Of a stretch of 64,000 nt of DNA, positions 25,298 through 34,162 are shown one piece after another (position 1 is the first letter of the stretch; each line of letters starts with the position of its first letter). A program made the translations under genes and the position numbers. Under the pieces are notes generated by a model, which was not told the DNA's origin, searched no databases, and saw only the letters and a program-made list of their open reading frames with translations. The stretch is from Pseudomonadales bacterium (GTDB lineage: Bacteria > Pseudomonadota > Gammaproteobacteria > Pseudomonadales > JAHRWD01). Location of the stretch: NCBI GenBank assembly GCA_029210125.1, contig JARGPR010000003.1, positions 124,001 to 188,000 of the forward strand. The letters are read 5' to 3'.

Positions 25298-26431
25298 ATG
25301 AGATTCGAAGAATTGTTACGCATGATGGTCGAGAAAGAAGCCTCCGACCTTTTCATTAGCGCGGGCATACCACCCACGATGAAGTTATTGGGGAAAACAA
25401 TCCCCATTACCAAACAATCGTTAACCGCCGAACAAGCCCAAAAAACTGTGTTATCGGTCATGAACGAGGGCCAGCGCAACGAATTTCAGGAGACCCACGA
25501 GTGCAATTTTGCAATCAGCGCCAGCGGCATTGGTCGCTTCAGAGTAAGTGCCTTCTATCAACGTAATCTTGCCGGCATGGTGCTACGCCGAATCCAAACT
25601 GAAATACCGCGCCTTGATGACATCGGCCTACCGGATACGGTTAAGGAACTATCGATGGTTAAACGTGGGCTGGTTTTTATCGTGGGGGCGACGGGCAGCG
25701 GCAAATCAACATCACTAGCCGCGATGATTGGTCACCGCAACCAGAATAGCAACGGCCATATCATCAGCATTGAAGACCCCATTGAATTTTTACACCAGCA
25801 TCAAAACTGCATCATCACCCAGCGTGAAGTCGGTATCGACACCGAATCCTTTGAGGTTGGATTACAAAATACGCTACGCCAGGCTCCCGATGTCATTATG
25901 ATCGGCGAGATACGTACCCGCGAAGCAATGGCGCATGCTATAGCGTTCGCGGAGACCGGACATCTGTGCCTGGCAACCCTGCACGCAAACAATGCCAATC
26001 AGGCAATGGACCGAATCATCAACTTTTTCCCGCAAGATACTCATCACCAAATACTGATGGATCTGTCGTTGAACCTGAAAGCTATTGTCGCTCAGCAACT
26101 GATTCCAACGGTAGATGGGCAAGGTCGCCAGCCTGTTATCGAAGTGTTACTCAACACGCCTTTGATGGCAGACCAGATCCGTTCAGGAGAATTTCACGAG
26201 CTCAAAGCACTGATGACAAAATCCCGTGAAGTAGGTATGCAGACCTTTGATCAGGCTCTTTTCGATCTTTACACGGCCAACCGGATCAGCTATCAGGATG
26301 CACTTTCCTATGCGGATTCAGCCAACGACCTGCGCTTGATGATCAAACTCGATAAAAATATGGACCCAGACATGGCCGGCCGCAACCCGGGATTGAAACT
26401 TGAGGCTTATGACAGCGGGACGACTATGTAA
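25298..26431 (+). CDS. pilU: PilT-dependent retraction ATPase PilU
   Basis: A PilT paralogue (377 aa) that works with PilT to strengthen pilus retraction. The Walker A lysine is K136 (GATGSGKSTS), with SIEDPIEFLH, APDVIMIGEIRT and AFAETGHLCLATLHANNAN following. The C-terminus is longer than in PilT and lacks its AIRNLIRE motif, as in known PilU proteins. It follows pilT by 68 bases and is probably cotranscribed. It is convergent with pyrC', with 14 bases between stops. Confidence 0.95.
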   Translation: MRFEELLRMMVEKEASDLFISAGIPPTMKLLGKTIPITKQSLTAEQAQKTVLSVMNEGQRNEFQETHECNFAISASGIGRFRVSAFYQRNLAGMVLRRIQTEIPRLDDIGLPDTVKELSMVKRGLVFIVGATGSGKSTSLAAMIGHRNQNSNGHIISIEDPIEFLHQHQNCIITQREVGIDTESFEVGLQNTLRQAPDVIMIGEIRTREAMAHAIAFAETGHLCLATLHANNANQAMDRIINFFPQDTHHQILMDLSLNLKAIVAQQLIPTVDGQGRQPVIEVLLNTPLMADQIRSGEFHELKALMTKSREVGMQTFDQALFDLYTANRISYQDALSYADSANDLRLMIKLDKNMDPDMAGRNPGLKLEAYDSGTTM

Positions 26432-26445
26432 CCTTTAGTTCGTGT

Positions 26446-27741
26446 TTAAGCGTCCGGTTCTGATTCATATACCTTTCGCCCACCCACAAAGGTTGCCGCA
26501 ACTTTTCCGGTCAATATTTTACCCATGTAAGGATTATTGAGGCCACCGGAAAACCAATGATCAGGGTTCACGGTTTGCCTGGCATTGGGATCAAAAATAG
26601 TGATGTCAGCGGTACTTCCAACCGTTAATCCTACCCCCTCCAAACCAATAATAGCGGATGGACCATGGGTTAATCGCTCAACAATCGCTGGCGCCGATAG
26701 CGAATATTCCTGCAGCAACTGTACTGCCAATGGCAACAAAGTTTGCAAGCCCGATATACCCGACTCGGTCGCCGCAAATGGCGCCATCTTTGCTGATGCA
26801 CTTACCGGCTGATGATCCGAGCAGATCGCTCCGATCGTACCGTCAATTACACCCTCAATCAGTGCAGCCCTGTCATCCTCAGTGCGCAGGGGTGGCTGCA
26901 GATGAAAGGCACTGTTATAGCCCTCAATGGAGGCTTCGGTGAACAGTAATTGATGGATAGCCACCCCAGCAGTCACCGGCAAACCTTGCTGTTGGGCATG
27001 ACGGATTAACTCGACAGAATGAGCGGATGACAGTTGAGAATAGTGTGTCTGAACACCCGTTTCCTCTACCAGTAGCAGGCTGGTCGCAATCGCTGAGGTT
27101 TCAGCGATCTCAGGAATACCCGCCAGCCCAAGCCGAACGCTGATCGCTCCTTCGTGACAACAGCCGCCATCTTCAAGGGAATGATCAACTGGCGACAAAA
27201 ATACCTTGGTTTGATGAGTAGCGGCATACGCCAGGCTGTGCAGTAGCACACGATTGCTGGCAAAAGGGCGACGCAAATTGGTTAGCGCAACACAACCAGC
27301 CTGTTTTAGGGCGTGCATTTCGCTAGGGTAGATACCTTCTAAACCCTGGGTTAATGCCCCAATGCACTTAACCCTGGCGGATGCGGCCTGATTAGCTTTT
27401 TCAGCAATCAATTTGACCACCGCAGCTGAATCGATCACCGGGCGGCTATCAGGCGTACAGCACAGAGTGGTCACGCCACCCGCCACTGCCGCCGCCAATT
27501 CTGAGTCAATAGAACCTCTGGATTCATAACCCGGCTCTGGTAAGCGCACAGCCAGATCGACCACACCAGGCATCACCCACATGCCGGCAGCATCTACTTC
27601 TTGATCCGCAACAAAACCATCTGGAGCCGCACCAATAGCGATAATTTGGCCGTCATGAATAAACAGGTCTGCAGCTTGTTCGGTCCCGCCTTTCGGATCA
27701 ACCAGCCAGCCGTTGATGATTTTCAAACTTGAGCCGCTCAT
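26446..27741 (-). CDS. pyrC': Inactive dihydroorotase homologue (ATCase subunit PyrC')
   Basis: A 431-residue amidohydrolase-fold protein encoded right after pyrB. The start is taken as ATG 27741 (MSGSSLKIINGWLVDPKGG), 8 bases after the pyrB stop. The frame open to 27792 overlaps pyrB and adds residues without family character. Active dihydroorotases have a metal-binding HxH in PGLIDxHVHLREPG; here the segment reads PGVVDLAVRLPEPG with no histidine. This matches the catalytically dead PyrC' of Pseudomonas, which has a structural role in the dodecameric aspartate carbamoyltransferase. A functional pyrC should exist elsewhere. Confidence 0.9.
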   Translation of the reverse strand: MSGSSLKIINGWLVDPKGGTEQAADLFIHDGQIIAIGAAPDGFVADQEVDAAGMWVMPGVVDLAVRLPEPGYESRGSIDSELAAAVAGGVTTLCCTPDSRPVIDSAAVVKLIAEKANQAASARVKCIGALTQGLEGIYPSEMHALKQAGCVALTNLRRPFASNRVLLHSLAYAATHQTKVFLSPVDHSLEDGGCCHEGAISVRLGLAGIPEIAETSAIATSLLLVEETGVQTHYSQLSSAHSVELIRHAQQQGLPVTAGVAIHQLLFTEASIEGYNSAFHLQPPLRTEDDRAALIEGVIDGTIGAICSDHQPVSASAKMAPFAATESGISGLQTLLPLAVQLLQEYSLSAPAIVERLTHGPSAIIGLEGVGLTVGSTADITIFDPNARQTVNPDHWFSGGLNNPYMGKILTGKVAATFVGGRKVYESEPDA

Positions 27742-27749
27742 AGGCCTCG

Positions 27750-28736
27750 TTACTCCTGTGACCCGGCAGTCCGAGTCTGGCCGCTTGCGCACATTGACAA
27801 TATTGCCATGCGCACCGCTATACCGTAACTGACCTGATTCAAGATCAATGACTGGGATCCATCCGCTACTGAAGATGCAATTTCAACGCCTCGATTAATC
27901 GGTCCCGGATGCATCACAATGGCATCAGGTTTGGCATAGGCAACGGTTTCGCTGGTGAGTCCGTAGGTTTGATAGAACTCTCTTTCGCTTGGAATTAAGG
28001 CTCCTTTCATCCGCTCGCGCTGAAGCCGCAACATAATCACGACATCAACATCCTTCAGACCCTCTGATAACCGATTGTGAATTTTGACATCGAAAGCATC
28101 GAGGTTACTGGGCAGTAGAGTACCGGGTGCAATAACACGTACTTCACCAGCGCCGAGCATGTTCAACGCGGTAAGTTGCGAACGCGCTACCCGGGAATGG
28201 AGGATGTCACCCACAATGGCGATACGCAGATTTTCAAATTCACCGCGGTGACGTCGGATGGTGAGCATATCCAGCATTGCCTGGGTGGGGTGGGCATGAC
28301 GGCCATCTCCAGCGTTCACGACCGCGACATTCGGTGTGACTTGTTCGGCAATGAAGTGGGCGGCACCACTATCTGCGTGGCGTACTACAAAAAGGTCGCT
28401 GCCCATCGCCTCCAGGTTTCGCAGTGTATCCAGCAGGCTTTCGCCCTTGGAGGTTGCGGATGTATTGATATCCAGATTAAGCACATCCGCTGAAAGACGC
28501 TTTGCTGCTAACTCAAAGGTGGTGCGAGTGCGGGTGCTAGGCTCAAAGAAAAGGTTGGTTACAGTACGGCCACGTAACAGTGGTACATTTTTTACTGAAC
28601 GTTCGCCGACCTTGATGAAAGAATCGGCGGTATCAAGAATTTCCGTAAGCATTTCACGGTCTAGTCCATCAATCGACAGAAAATGGCAAAGCTGCCCGTG
28701 AGAATTTAGCTGTATGTTTTTTTGCTCATTTTCCAT
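27750..28736 (-). CDS. pyrB: Aspartate carbamoyltransferase catalytic subunit
   Basis: PyrB joins carbamoyl phosphate and aspartate, the committed step of pyrimidine synthesis. The 328 residues show the carbamoyl-phosphate motif [18 protein letters not shown], then [12 protein letters not shown], and the aspartate loop LRLQRERM. An N-terminal extension of about 15 residues before the first helix is typical of the Pseudomonas-type enzyme, where it binds nucleotide effectors. Second gene of pyrR-pyrB-pyrC'. Confidence 0.95.
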   Translation of the reverse strand: MENEQKNIQLNSHGQLCHFLSIDGLDREMLTEILDTADSFIKVGERSVKNVPLLRGRTVTNLFFEPSTRTRTTFELAAKRLSADVLNLDINTSATSKGESLLDTLRNLEAMGSDLFVVRHADSGAAHFIAEQVTPNVAVVNAGDGRHAHPTQAMLDMLTIRRHRGEFENLRIAIVGDILHSRVARSQLTALNMLGAGEVRVIAPGTLLPSNLDAFDVKIHNRLSEGLKDVDVVIMLRLQRERMKGALIPSEREFYQTYGLTSETVAYAKPDAIVMHPGPINRGVEIASSVADGSQSLILNQVSYGIAVRMAILSMCASGQTRTAGSQE

Positions 28737-28782
28737 TGGCCGCTAGTTTAACCGGATGCGCCGCTAACTAACAGGGATTAGC

Positions 28783-29292
28783 TCATCTACTGGGTTGTTT
28801 GCTAATCAGTTGCAAGGGCTCTGGTCCTTCCAGTTTAATTCGCATGCCATCTGTGCGCGGAAGATGCACGCCGCTGAGATCAGGCTGGACCGGAAGTTCT
28901 CGACCTTCGAGGGAAACCAGCACCACCAGCGTGACAGAAGCTGGTCGCCCATAATCAAACAGTTCATTCAGGGCCGCACGAATAGTACGGCCACTCATGA
29001 TCACGTCGTCCACTAGTACGATGTGCTGCCCTTCAATCTCAAAGGGTAGTTCCGACGGTGTAACGCGGGGGTGCAGGCCGATTCGGGTAAAATCATCCCG
29101 GTAAAATGAGATATTGAGAGAACCCAGTGGCATCTGCGTATTCAATTTTTGATGCAGGCGCTCTGCTACCCAAACACCCCCTGTGTGAATGCCAACGATA
29201 CCGGGGTTACTGATCCCTTTGTCGTTGAGGTAGCGCTCAAGATCCGTGCTTAACTCTTCAACAACCTCGTCCACTGATATATCAATATTCAA
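28783..29292 (-). CDS. pyrR: PyrR regulator / uracil phosphoribosyltransferase
   Basis: A 169-residue type I phosphoribosyltransferase with the PRPP loop [21 protein letters not shown] and an N-terminal [13 protein letters not shown] loop. PyrR proteins bind pyr RNA or act as UPRTase. In Pseudomonas the pyrR-pyrB-pyrC' order is kept and PyrR regulates pyrimidine genes, though by a mechanism different from Bacillus attenuation. No attenuator hairpin was recognised in the 46-base pyrR-pyrB gap. Confidence 0.92.
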   Translation of the reverse strand: MNIDISVDEVVEELSTDLERYLNDKGISNPGIVGIHTGGVWVAERLHQKLNTQMPLGSLNISFYRDDFTRIGLHPRVTPSELPFEIEGQHIVLVDDVIMSGRTIRAALNELFDYGRPASVTLVVLVSLEGRELPVQPDLSGVHLPRTDGMRIKLEGPEPLQLISKQPSR

Positions 29293-29345
29293 ACAAAAGC
29301 CCTCTAGTTAACCCATGACTACAATATGAGCATACCTGTAACGAT

Positions 29346-29813
29346 TCATACCGGCAGTCTATCCTCAGCTCGATACCAACTCTGTAAAATAAGCTGCGCA
29401 GCCACCGCATCTACAGTAGGCCCTTTGCGGCTTTTTTTTGCGGATTTCCCGGGCCGACCTCTGACTTCATCCACTACACTCAAATGGTCTCTGGCCTCGA
29501 AACTGGTCAACCTTTCATCCATTAAAAAGCAAGGGACGCCATAACGTTCCTTGAGCTGTCGGGAGAATTTTTTGGCTCGCTCTGATATCGCGGAATTACT
29601 GCCGTCCATGTTATCAGGCAGTCCAATTACCATCCCATCAGGTTGCCACTCGGCCACAATTCCAGTGATCTGATCCCAATTGGGCACGCCGTTTCGAGCG
29701 TTAACCAAATCTAGTGGTGAGCTGGTCTGCATCTGCATATTGCCCACTGCACAGCCGATTTTTTGAGTCCCATAATCGAACGCTAACAGCGTTTCCAGAC
29801 TGGTCTTATCCAT
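29346..29813 (-). CDS. ruvX: Holliday junction resolvase-like protein RuvX (YqgF)
   Basis: An RNase H-fold protein needed for 16S rRNA 5'-end processing in E. coli. The first acidic residue is in LAFDYGTQKIGCAVG, then GMVIGLPDNMDGSNS, and the last acidic pair is in FLMDERLTSFEA. The C-terminal VDAVAAQLILQSW is conserved. I use ATG 29813 (155 aa, MDKTSLETLLAFDYG). A TTG at 29834, close to a GAGAGA sequence, is an alternative that would add seven residues. Confidence 0.92.
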   Translation of the reverse strand: MDKTSLETLLAFDYGTQKIGCAVGNMQMQTSSPLDLVNARNGVPNWDQITGIVAEWQPDGMVIGLPDNMDGSNSAISERAKKFSRQLKERYGVPCFLMDERLTSFEARDHLSVVDEVRGRPGKSAKKSRKGPTVDAVAAQLILQSWYRAEDRLPV

Positions 29814-29902
29814 TATTGTGCTCAATGACAACAATCTCTCTCAGGCAATCTATCGTAACCCCTCATCGGGCCTTGCTGCAGAAATCATATTAAGACAGCA
29901 TG

Positions 29903-30475
29903 TTATGCGTGACCAACGTCGGGGGAGAGCAAGTTCAAATCAATACCTATGGTTTCTGCGGCGGCATGGGCTCTGGCGTCGTGGGGCAAGTGGAATAGTA
30001 TCTCACCAGACACATGACTGGTTAACCAGGAGTTCGCGGCCATCTCTTCCTCTAGCTGCCCGGCACTCCAACTGGCGCAACCGAGGGTTACCAAAAACTC
30101 CTTCGGCCCCTCGCCATTGGCTATCGCTTCAAGCACATCTAATGAGGTGGTTAAGTACAATTGTTCGGAAACAGCTGTCGAACTACTCCAGTCGCCCTTC
30201 TCTTTGTGAAGAATAAAACCCTGATCGACATGCACCGGGCCACCGGCAAGTATAGGCTGATCAATAAACTCTGAGCCCGGAGTAATATTCAGTTGAACAA
30301 AAATTTGTGACAAGTTAACCCCAAGGGGTTTATTGATCACTAGCCCAAAGGCTCCATCATCATCGTGCTCACAGAGGTAGGTAACAGACTGGGAAAACGT
30401 CAGATCCTGCAACTGTGGCATTGCAACCAGGAGCTGGTCATTTAAACGTGTGAACTCTGATATCTGACTTTTCAT
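29903..30475 (-). CDS. yqgE: UPF0301 protein YqgE (AlgH)
   Basis: A 190-residue member of the AlgH/YqgE family. The start is taken at ATG 30475 (MKSQISEFTRLNDQLLVAMP); a GTG at 30499 would add eight residues. Conserved features are LLVAMPQLQDLTFSQSVTYLCEH near the start, AFGLVINKPLG, ILAGGPVHVDQGFILH and the late LGCASWSAGQLEEE. The family is always close to ruvX, but its molecular function is unknown; it was linked to alginate control in Pseudomonas. Confidence 0.92.
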   Translation of the reverse strand: MKSQISEFTRLNDQLLVAMPQLQDLTFSQSVTYLCEHDDDGAFGLVINKPLGVNLSQIFVQLNITPGSEFIDQPILAGGPVHVDQGFILHKEKGDWSSSTAVSEQLYLTTSLDVLEAIANGEGPKEFLVTLGCASWSAGQLEEEMAANSWLTSHVSGEILFHLPHDARAHAAAETIGIDLNLLSPDVGHA

Positions 30476-30552
30476 AATTGGAGTATTGGGTTTATCCACT
30501 GCATTTACAAGGCCGGACGCTTGATATCGAGCTCAACTGAGCTAAGCAGGCT

Positions 30553-31443
30553 CTATGATTCAGATGAATAGTGGTTTTGCTGGAATTTCCAGGTGCGGAT
30601 AATTTGCAAAACACCCACCTCTTTTCGCAGCTCATCAGGAAATGGCGCAAACGGTGCAGCCAACCGTACAATACGTATAGCCGCATCATCAAGCAGTTTT
30701 TTGCCCGACGATTTCAGAATACGCACCTCCTTTATCGAGCCATCGGGCAACACCGCCACCAACATTCTCAGGTTACCGAAAAGATTCATACGACGGGCTT
30801 CTTTTGGGTAATTGAGATTGCCTATCAGCTCAACCTTTCGGCGCCAGCCATCCATGTAATATGCGTCAATCGAATACTTGGTTGAGGCTGCGCTGACGGT
30901 CCGAACTTTAGGTCTGTTTGCCTCAAATTGTATCTGCGTCGCAAGCTGAGCTTCGAGACTCGCGATCTCCAAGCTTTTCTCAAGCAAACTTATTTTTCGT
31001 TCAAGGGGTGTTTCAACAGGGATGCTTTTTGTCGCTACTTTAGTTTTTTTTTGGGACTGGGTAGCGGTCAGCAGTGCCTTGGTGCTACTTTCCTGTGGTC
31101 GCGCCTGAGGTTCAGCTTGCCTTTGTGCCGGCCTGACCTGGTTTTGTGGTCGCTGCGCTTCTAGAGGGGTAGTCTGTCGTTTTTTTTGTTCGGCTTCGCC
31201 ACTACCTTGCTGATTAGCCTGGGCTAGAAAATCGGCTTTGTCCGGTTCTTTTTCTGAGCGATATTGAGCAAGTGCAATCTCCAAAGAGGCCGCTGGCCTC
31301 TGTCGATCTGCAAGTTCAAAACCCACCCCGAGAATAATCACAAGATGTACAAGCAACGCCATGAACAGGGTAAAGCCCATCCGATCGGGCGCACTCGCTA
31401 CCTGAACCTGTGGAGACGAAAAAATTTGCGGCTGTGTCGACAT
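30553..31443 (-). CDS. tonB3: TonB-family energy transducer, TonB3-like
   Basis: A 296-residue protein with a cytoplasmic N-terminus, one membrane helix (about residues 22-42, FTLFMALLVHLVIILGVGF), a Gln- and Arg-rich periplasmic linker, a short coiled coil (about 145-175) and a C-terminal TonB domain (YPKEARRMNLFGNLRMLVAV). Its position beside gshB and divergent from pilG equals that of tonB3 in P. aeruginosa, which is needed for twitching and pilus assembly and not for iron uptake. No exbB or exbD is near. The twitching role here is an inference from synteny. Confidence 0.82.
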   Translation of the reverse strand: MSTQPQIFSSPQVQVASAPDRMGFTLFMALLVHLVIILGVGFELADRQRPAASLEIALAQYRSEKEPDKADFLAQANQQGSGEAEQKKRQTTPLEAQRPQNQVRPAQRQAEPQARPQESSTKALLTATQSQKKTKVATKSIPVETPLERKISLLEKSLEIASLEAQLATQIQFEANRPKVRTVSAASTKYSIDAYYMDGWRRKVELIGNLNYPKEARRMNLFGNLRMLVAVLPDGSIKEVRILKSSGKKLLDDAAIRIVRLAAPFAPFPDELRKEVGVLQIIRTWKFQQNHYSSES

Positions 31444-31547
31444 GGTTGATATCAGGAATTATCCGGAAAATCTCACTCAGCTGTTTTGCCTAGACTGGCA
31501 TCACTGGTTAGAACTCGGGCCGTCTATTTCTCCAGTTATTTTCGGTT

Positions 31548-32501
31548 TCATTTCGCACTCAAGTGCCGCTCAATTGCATCCATCAATAGGTCAGCTATCC
31601 CGGTGGAAAACTGTCTATCCAGCTCGCGAATACAGGTCGGGCTTGTAACATTAATCTCGGTCAAATAATCACCAATCACATCAATACCAACAAACAACAA
31701 ACCTCGCTCCTTAAGTGTAGGTGCTACCTGCTGACAGATCCAACGATCTCGATCAGTAAGTTCACGGCCCTCCCCTGTACCGCCTGCCGCCAGGTTGCCG
31801 CGGGTTTCACCCTTTGCCGGTATACGGGCCAGCGCATAGGGAATGGGCTCCCCATCCACCAATAAAATGCGTTTATCACCATCCACTATTTCAGGAATAT
31901 ATTTTTGCGCCATGGTTTGGGTCGTGCCGTGCTCAGTCAGGGTTTCAATAATGACACTGAGGTTCGGATCATTTTCCTGAATCCGAAAAATTGAACTGCC
32001 ACCCATTCCATCAAGTGGTTTGAAAATAACATCGCCATGGCTGGCGGCAAATTTCTTTAATAGGTCCGCACGGCGGGTGACCAGCAACGGCGGACAGCAC
32101 TGAGGGAACTCAGCCGCAAATAATTTTTCATTGTTATCACGTAATGCCTGTGGCCGGTTAACCACCATCGCGCCCTGCCGTTCCGCCATTTCAAGAATGT
32201 AGGTGCTATAAAGAAACTCATTATCAAAGGGTGGATCCTTGCGCATCAGGATCACATCCAGGTCAGACAATGTTATTGGGCACTGCTCACCGGTTTCGTA
32301 CCAGCGGCTAGAGTCATCAAAAACCTTCAGGTCCGAGCTTAGCGCTTTAGCAACACCATCTTCGACATAAAGATCTTGTTGCTCCATGTAGACCAACGAC
32401 CAACCACGCCCCTGGGCCGCTAACAGCATCGCCAAACTACTGTCTTTCTTGAAGTTGATGTCGTGAATAGGGTCCATCACAATGCCAAGACGAATACTCA
32501 T
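31548..32501 (-). CDS. gshB: Glutathione synthetase
   Basis: GshB joins gamma-glutamylcysteine and glycine with ATP. The start is taken at ATG 32501 (MSIRLGIVMDPIHDINFKKD), giving 317 residues, the usual length; the frame open to 32522 adds seven residues not seen in the family. ATP-grasp motifs are clear: VIFKPLDGMGGSSIFRI, KYIPEIVDGDKRILLVDGE and the metal region LLFVGIDVIGDYLTEINVTSPT. The first enzyme of the pathway, gshA, is 21 kb away in this window. Confidence 0.95.
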   Translation of the reverse strand: MSIRLGIVMDPIHDINFKKDSSLAMLLAAQGRGWSLVYMEQQDLYVEDGVAKALSSDLKVFDDSSRWYETGEQCPITLSDLDVILMRKDPPFDNEFLYSTYILEMAERQGAMVVNRPQALRDNNEKLFAAEFPQCCPPLLVTRRADLLKKFAASHGDVIFKPLDGMGGSSIFRIQENDPNLSVIIETLTEHGTTQTMAQKYIPEIVDGDKRILLVDGEPIPYALARIPAKGETRGNLAAGGTGEGRELTDRDRWICQQVAPTLKERGLLFVGIDVIGDYLTEINVTSPTCIRELDRQFSTGIADLLMDAIERHLSAK

Positions 32502-32679
32502 TTTAGAAAGTCCAATAAACAAAAATTAAGCTGGAGGTTCGTCGCCATGCAACGACCGTTTAATCTAGCTACGCAAAAATACACCTAATTATTCTGGCAG
32601 GAATGTGAAATGCTACTAAAATCTAATGCAAAGTATCTACACAGGCCAAAAGCCCATTGTATAGTAAGAGTTCATCAAT

Positions 32680-33075
32680 ATGGGTTTTCAAACTATGGAA
32701 AAAACTTATCAAGATCTGAAAGTCATGATCATCGACGACAGTAAGACGATTCGTCGAACGGCGGAAACCTTACTGTCCAATATCGGTTGTGACGTTATAA
32801 CTGCTACCGACGGGTTTGAAGCGTTGGCGAAAATTGTCGACAACCACCCTGATATCATTTTTGTAGATATCATGATGCCTCGACTTGATGGTTATCAGAC
32901 CTGCGCATTGGTCAAAAACAACGATGAGTTCAAATCAACTCCAATCGTGATGTTATCCAGTAAAGATGGGCTGTTTGATAAGGCCAAAGGCCGCATTGTT
33001 GGATCTGACGACTATCTAACTAAACCATTCAGCAAGGATGAGTTACTGGAAGTCATTGAACGTTTTGCTCATTAA
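32680..33075 (+). CDS. pilG: Twitching-motility response regulator PilG
   Basis: A stand-alone receiver (131 aa) of the Chp system. Phospho-PilG promotes pilus extension and cAMP production in Pseudomonas. The acidic pocket (MIIDDSKTIRR), phospho-acceptor Asp in IIFVDIMMPRLDGYQ, VMLSSKDG and the lysine of LTKPFSKDEL are all intact. The start at ATG 32680 has TAAGAG upstream; a second ATG at 32695 (MEKTYQDLKVM) gives the length of the Pseudomonas N-terminus and is an alternative. It is divergent from gshB and first in the pil-chp operon. Confidence 0.93.
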   Translation: MGFQTMEKTYQDLKVMIIDDSKTIRRTAETLLSNIGCDVITATDGFEALAKIVDNHPDIIFVDIMMPRLDGYQTCALVKNNDEFKSTPIVMLSSKDGLFDKAKGRIVGSDDYLTKPFSKDELLEVIERFAH

Positions 33076-33179
33076 ACTTACGGCTATTTAGACACAAGCT
33101 TATATAGCGTTACTCACTCAGTACTCAGCCGATATTGTAACCGTGCTCAAATTCAACCCAGGAATGCCTACAAACCGAA

Positions 33180-33545
33180 ATGGTAAGAGTTCTAATCATC
33201 GATGATTCCCCAACAGAAACCCGCCGAACAAGCGAATTCCTGAGACTAGCCGGCTACCAGGTGCTCAGTGCTCCCAATGGGAAAGAGGGCATTAGTATGG
33301 CAAAGTCAGCCAGTCCCGACCTGATCCTGATGGATGTAGTCATGCCTGATTTGAACGGTTTTCAGGCAACCCGCCAGCTTCAGCGCGACCCAAAAACACA
33401 GCATATTCCTGTCATTATCGTCAGCACCAAGAACCAGCAAACGGATAAAATTTGGGGCCTTCGCCAGGGTGCCATCGATTATCTAATTAAACCGGTACAG
33501 GAATCTGAACTCATCCAATCGATCGAAACCGTTCTTGATGGCTAA
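33180..33545 (+). CDS. pilH: Twitching-motility response regulator PilH
   Basis: A second single-domain receiver (121 aa, the same length as Pseudomonas PilH). It acts with or against PilG in setting pilus retraction and the phosphate flow from ChpA. Key residues are in LIIDDSPTETRR, the acceptor Asp in LILMDVVMPDLNGFQ, the VSTK segment and the lysine of YLIKPVQE. It overlaps pilI by 8 bases. Confidence 0.93.
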   Translation: MVRVLIIDDSPTETRRTSEFLRLAGYQVLSAPNGKEGISMAKSASPDLILMDVVMPDLNGFQATRQLQRDPKTQHIPVIIVSTKNQQTDKIWGLRQGAIDYLIKPVQESELIQSIETVLDG

Positions 33546-34089
33546 TTCCAACAACAGTGCTATTCATCCGTTTGATACGCTTCAAAGTTATCAAACTCGC
33601 TGCCTGAAAATTGCTCGAAATCATCCAGTACAAAGCCAGACAAATACTGAATGGAGTGGGCTGGGCTACGAGCTAGGAAACCACAAAATCGTAACCCCTT
33701 TAAACGAAGTTTCAGAATACCTGAACATACCAAATTTTACTCGAATCCCCAGGGTGAAAAACTGGCTTACCGGTATTTCGAATGTTAGGGGTCGATTAGT
33801 TCCAATACTGGACCTAAATGGTTTTTTAGGCTTTGAGCAAAAAACAACCTCATCAAAAAAGCGACTTTTAGTAGTTGAGAACTCAGAGCTAGTTTGCGGT
33901 TTTTCAGTAAATTCAATTTTTGGTTTACAAACATTTTCGGCGGATTCCTTTCACAGTGGCGCACCCACTGATCACGAAAAACTCCGGCCTTTTATCTCAG
34001 GTTATTTTGAAAAAAATAATCAGATATGGTTTGTACTAAACTTAAAACAAGTACTTGAACACGATTACTTTTTTGACGTTGCGATATAA
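33538..34089 (+). CDS. pilI: CheW-like coupling protein PilI
   Basis: A 183-residue CheW domain that links the receptor PilJ to the kinase ChpA. The start at ATG 33538 overlaps the end of pilH. CheW features are NHKIVTPLNEVSEYLN, the core IPRVKNWLTGISNVRGRLVPILDL and a late FVLNLKQVLEH. The first 40 residues form a tail before the domain. Base composition is slightly more AT-rich than in the neighbours. Confidence 0.88.
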   Translation: MANSNNSAIHPFDTLQSYQTRCLKIARNHPVQSQTNTEWSGLGYELGNHKIVTPLNEVSEYLNIPNFTRIPRVKNWLTGISNVRGRLVPILDLNGFLGFEQKTTSSKKRLLVVENSELVCGFSVNSIFGLQTFSADSFHSGAPTDHEKLRPFISGYFEKNNQIWFVLNLKQVLEHDYFFDVAI

Positions 34090-34162
34090 ATATTGTCGAC
34101 AACTTGAAATAACCAATGGGATGAGCATCTCCCAAATATTTTACTAACCATGGCTACTTGAA

